Source: an uncultured Lachnospiraceae bacterium
Lineage (GTDB): Bacteria; Bacillota; Clostridia; Lachnospirales; Lachnospiraceae
Direction: 5' to 3'
DNA: 64,000 nt
Assembly: GCA_947630025.1 (NCBI GenBank)
Contig: CANRFZ010000016.1
Location: 1 to 64,000 of the forward strand
Shown here: positions 62,033-64,000 of the stretch, piece after piece
Position numbering within the stretch: position 1 is the stretch's first letter
How the letters are laid out: each line of letters starts with the position of its first letter
Notes under the pieces: model-generated
The model's database searches: none
Told to the model about the DNA's origin: nothing
What the model saw: only the letters and a program-made list of their open reading frames with translations
Made by a program: the position numbers and the translations under genes

Positions 62033-62663
62033 AGACATTATCATAGGAGAAGTAGACTATGGCTCATTCAGGTTTCCAATGCAATTTGAAGTTTTTGGAG
62101 GCACACAGATCATAACGGATGCGGTATTTGATACAGGTTGTTCTCATAGTTTAATATCTTTCAATAGCTTAAACAGATATGGAAAATCTTTGGAGAATAT
62201 ACAACGCAATATATTATATGATAAAGATTCCATTTTAGGAATTGGTGTCGGAGTGGAGAGCAAGGGCGGTGATTTGGAATATATAAAGCAGCTTGTAAAT
62301 AAAATCAATCATTATAAAGAAATCTGTAAAAATGAAAATGAATTAGAAAACTTGATAGACAAAAATATAACTCTTGATGATAGAAAGATGTTATTTGATT
62401 CAAAAAATATCAGATATAAATATCCAATTACCGGCTTGATGATAGATAACGTGCCGCTTGGAGATTTTGACATTATGTTGTCATATGGTACAAATGGCAT
62501 CAATTTGATAGGTATGCACATCATCAAAGAATTATATACCAAAATATACCATAGCAGTGGAAAAACATATATGTTCGCTATGAAAAATTCAAACAATATA
62601 GATGAAATGGACAGTGCTATGCGAGAAGTTGAAGAATACATAGATTTATGTAAGGATAAGTAA
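62016..62663 (+). CDS. Retropepsin-like aspartic protease
   Basis: A 215-residue protein with a single retroviral-type Asp protease motif AVFDTGCSHSLIS (Asp39) preceded by a beta-rich start, and a later hydrophobic NLIGMHIIKEL resembling the ILG.(D/N).L signature of the second half. Between them is a charged helical insertion (about 85-130, HYKEICKNENELENLIDKNI). Such single-domain proteins act as dimers. No membrane segment or signal. The start is uncertain: GTG 62016 has AAAGGG 9 bases upstream; ATG 62022 is in frame. It overlaps the 88-residue gene. The substrate is unknown. Confidence 0.7.
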   Translation: MNMSTKDIIIGEVDYGSFRFPMQFEVFGGTQIITDAVFDTGCSHSLISFNSLNRYGKSLENIQRNILYDKDSILGIGVGVESKGGDLEYIKQLVNKINHYKEICKNENELENLIDKNITLDDRKMLFDSKNIRYKYPITGLMIDNVPLGDFDIMLSYGTNGINLIGMHIIKELYTKIYHSSGKTYMFAMKNSNNIDEMDSAMREVEEYIDLCKDK

Positions 62664-62721
62664 GAATTAAGAGAATCGCTGAATAGTATATAAAATGCAG
62701 GATAAGCATATAGGGATTACA

Positions 62722-62769
62722 AAATAAAGTGTGTAAGTTACCGATAGCAAAAACTTACGCACTTTATTT
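62722..62769. terminator. Bidirectional terminator between convergent genes
   Basis: An 18-bp stem with one wobble pair (62722-62739 with 62752-62769, 12-base loop) with AT-rich ends. It separates the retropepsin-like gene from the hybrid kinase. Confidence 0.75.
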
Positions 62770-62796
62770 ACAATTCCTTTTTTAGATAAGGCACGC

Positions 62797-64000
62797 CTAC
62801 TCTCCCTTTACTATCCTGCTCGCCATCTCCTGCTCTCCGGGCTTCCCATGGTGCAGGATCGCGTTCATCGCCGCCAGCACCGCGGAAATTTCAAGGGGCT
62901 TGGAGAGATGCGCGTTCATGCCGGCCTGCAGGCTCCTGCCCTCGTCCTCGGCAAAGGCGTTGGCCGTCATCGCAAAGATAGGAACCGCCGCGGCGTCGGG
63001 GCGTTCCATGGCACGTATCCTGCGCGTCGCCTCGAAGCCGTCCATCTTAGGCATCTGGATATCCATCAGAATCAGATCGTAGTAGTTGACCTCGCTCCCT
63101 GCAAAAAGCGCCACGGCCTTCTCGCCGTCCTCCGCCTCGTCTATCACCGCGCCCGTGCCTGTTCCCAGCAGTTCCACGGCAATTTCCCGGTTCAGCTCGT
63201 TGTCCTCCGCCAGCAGGATATGTTTCCCCGCGAAGTCGTAAGTCTTGGGCTCCGGCGTCCTCTGCGCCGGGGTTCTGTCCGTTTTCCAGTCGATCATGCG
63301 GGCATTGTCGGCCACGGAGAACGGCAGATCGACTTCAAATTCCGAGCCTTTGCCATACTCGCTCCGCACCGTGACGCCGCCGCCCATCAGCTCGGAAAAT
63401 CTGCGGACAATCGACAGTCCTAAGCCCGTTCCGCCGAACTTGTGGGTGATTTCCGCATTTTCCTGCTCAAACGCCTCGAAAATCTTTTCCAGATTTTCCT
63501 CCTTGATTCCCATGCCCGTATCACGGACCGCAAAGCGCAGCAGGATATGGCCGTCTTCATGCTTCAGCTCGCTGACGCTGAGGACGATTCTGCCGCCCTT
63601 GGGCGTAAACTTAAACGCATTCGAGAGCAGATTGGTGAGGATCTGGTTGAGACGCAGGGAATCGCCGCCGATAAACTCGTCGATCCTGCCGTACAGCGAA
63701 ACCTTGAAGTCGATCTCCTTTTCCTGTGCCTGAATCCCATAGATATTTTCAAGATTCTCCAAGAAAAACCGCAGATTGAAAAGCTCGTTCTTGAGTTGTA
63801 TCTTGCCGCTCTCGATCTTGGACATATCCAGCACGTCGTTGATTAACGCCATCAGATGCTTGGACGAGAGCGACACCTTGCGCAGACAGTCGCTCACCTT
63901 GTCCGGATCGTCCGTGTGCTTGCGGGCGATCTCCGTCATGCCGATAATGCCGTTCATCGGCGTCCGTATCTCATGGCTCATACGGCTCAAAAATTCGCTC
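62797..64000 (-). CDS. Hybrid sensor histidine kinase, C-terminal part (cut by window end)
   Basis: At least 400 residues. The frame stays open to the window end (SEFLSRMSHEIRTPMNG), so the sensor region is outside. Visible are the HisKA box with phosphoacceptor His (SHEIRTPMNGIIGMTEIA), N box (LTNLLSNAFKFTPKGG), G boxes (RDTGMGIKEENLEKIF and GTGLGLSIVRRFSELMGG) and a C-terminal receiver (HILLAEDNELNREIAVELLG, with acceptor Asp in DLILMDIQMPKMDG). Such kinases in Lachnospiraceae usually have Cache or PAS sensors. Its output partner is unknown. Confidence 0.92.
   Translation of the reverse strand, partial: SEFLSRMSHEIRTPMNGIIGMTEIARKHTDDPDKVSDCLRKVSLSSKHLMALINDVLDMSKIESGKIQLKNELFNLRFFLENLENIYGIQAQEKEIDFKVSLYGRIDEFIGGDSLRLNQILTNLLSNAFKFTPKGGRIVLSVSELKHEDGHILLRFAVRDTGMGIKEENLEKIFEAFEQENAEITHKFGGTGLGLSIVRRFSELMGGGVTVRSEYGKGSEFEVDLPFSVADNARMIDWKTDRTPAQRTPEPKTYDFAGKHILLAEDNELNREIAVELLGTGTGAVIDEAEDGEKAVALFAGSEVNYYDLILMDIQMPKMDGFEATRRIRAMERPDAAAVPIFAMTANAFAEDEGRSLQAGMNAHLSKPLEISAVLAAMNAILHHGKPGEQEMASRIVKGE

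Overview
The window looks like a chromosomal piece of a motile, gut-type Lachnospiraceae bacterium (Clostridia). The reasons are a complete S10-spc-alpha ribosomal cluster in Firmicutes order with zinc-type S14 and zinc-lid adenylate kinase, a KOW protein between map and infA, group II ECF transporter genes, flagellin beside csrA, an FlxA-like protein, and strong GGAGG ribosome binding sites. Most genes read from the minus strand. The core genes are moderately GC-rich; 951-7068 and 61766-62663 are clearly AT-richer.

Layout. 1-883: a GNAT gene. 951-7068: an AT-rich surface-glycan island (DHHW/AlgX-like protein, MBOAT acyltransferase, LTA-synthase/sulfatase-like membrane protein, GT10 fucosyltransferase-like enzyme) directly downstream of truA. 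A second copy of the truA 3' end lies inside it. 7156-10667: truA-ecfT-ecfA2-ecfA1. 11060-14572: a small unknown gene, an M15 peptidase and a chemoreceptor, which separate the ECF genes from rplQ. 14848-31387: rplQ back to rpsJ, with a structured leader and promoter at 31388-31656. 32017-35141: an rRNA-type methyltransferase and three membrane proteins. 35289-37309: flagellin, CsrA and a tyrosine recombinase lying between 25-bp inverted repeats. 37549-50457: an Rpn-type nuclease, then a nine-gene chitobiose operon (chbP, hexose-phosphate mutase, sensor kinase, ABC binding protein, two permeases, AraC-type regulator, nagB, nagA). 50826-51430: a probable toxin-antitoxin pair. 51490-55529: FlxA-like protein, an AgrC/LytTR-type two-component system and bioY under a BirA-like operator. 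55832-61402: ABC-class ATPase, adenine deaminase, a FtsW/RodA-like protein and a PadR regulator. 61766-62663: an AT-rich pair including a retropepsin-like protease. 62797-64000: a hybrid histidine kinase cut by the window end.

The strongest unusual signals are about switching. There are exactly four C9 runs (G9 on the coding strand). Three lie inside consecutive surface-glycan genes and one lies just upstream of the chemoreceptor; I saw no C or G run of 6-8 anywhere in the window. One tract splits the MBOAT gene out of frame, while the two other coding tracts are in frame. This looks like Campylobacter-style slipped-strand phase variation of surface glycans and taxis. Separately, a short complete tyrosine recombinase sits between inverted repeats immediately upstream of csrA-flagellin. 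The flagellin leader carries a hairpin with an AGGA loop and an AAGGAGG Shine-Dalgarno, the arrangement by which CsrA represses flagellin in Bacillus.

The chitobiose operon is a coherent pathway: ABC import, phosphorolysis to GlcNAc-1-P and GlcNAc, mutation to GlcNAc-6-P, deacetylation and deamination to fructose-6-P, with its own split two-component system. bioY probably works with the shared EcfA1-EcfA2-EcfT module at 8085-10667.
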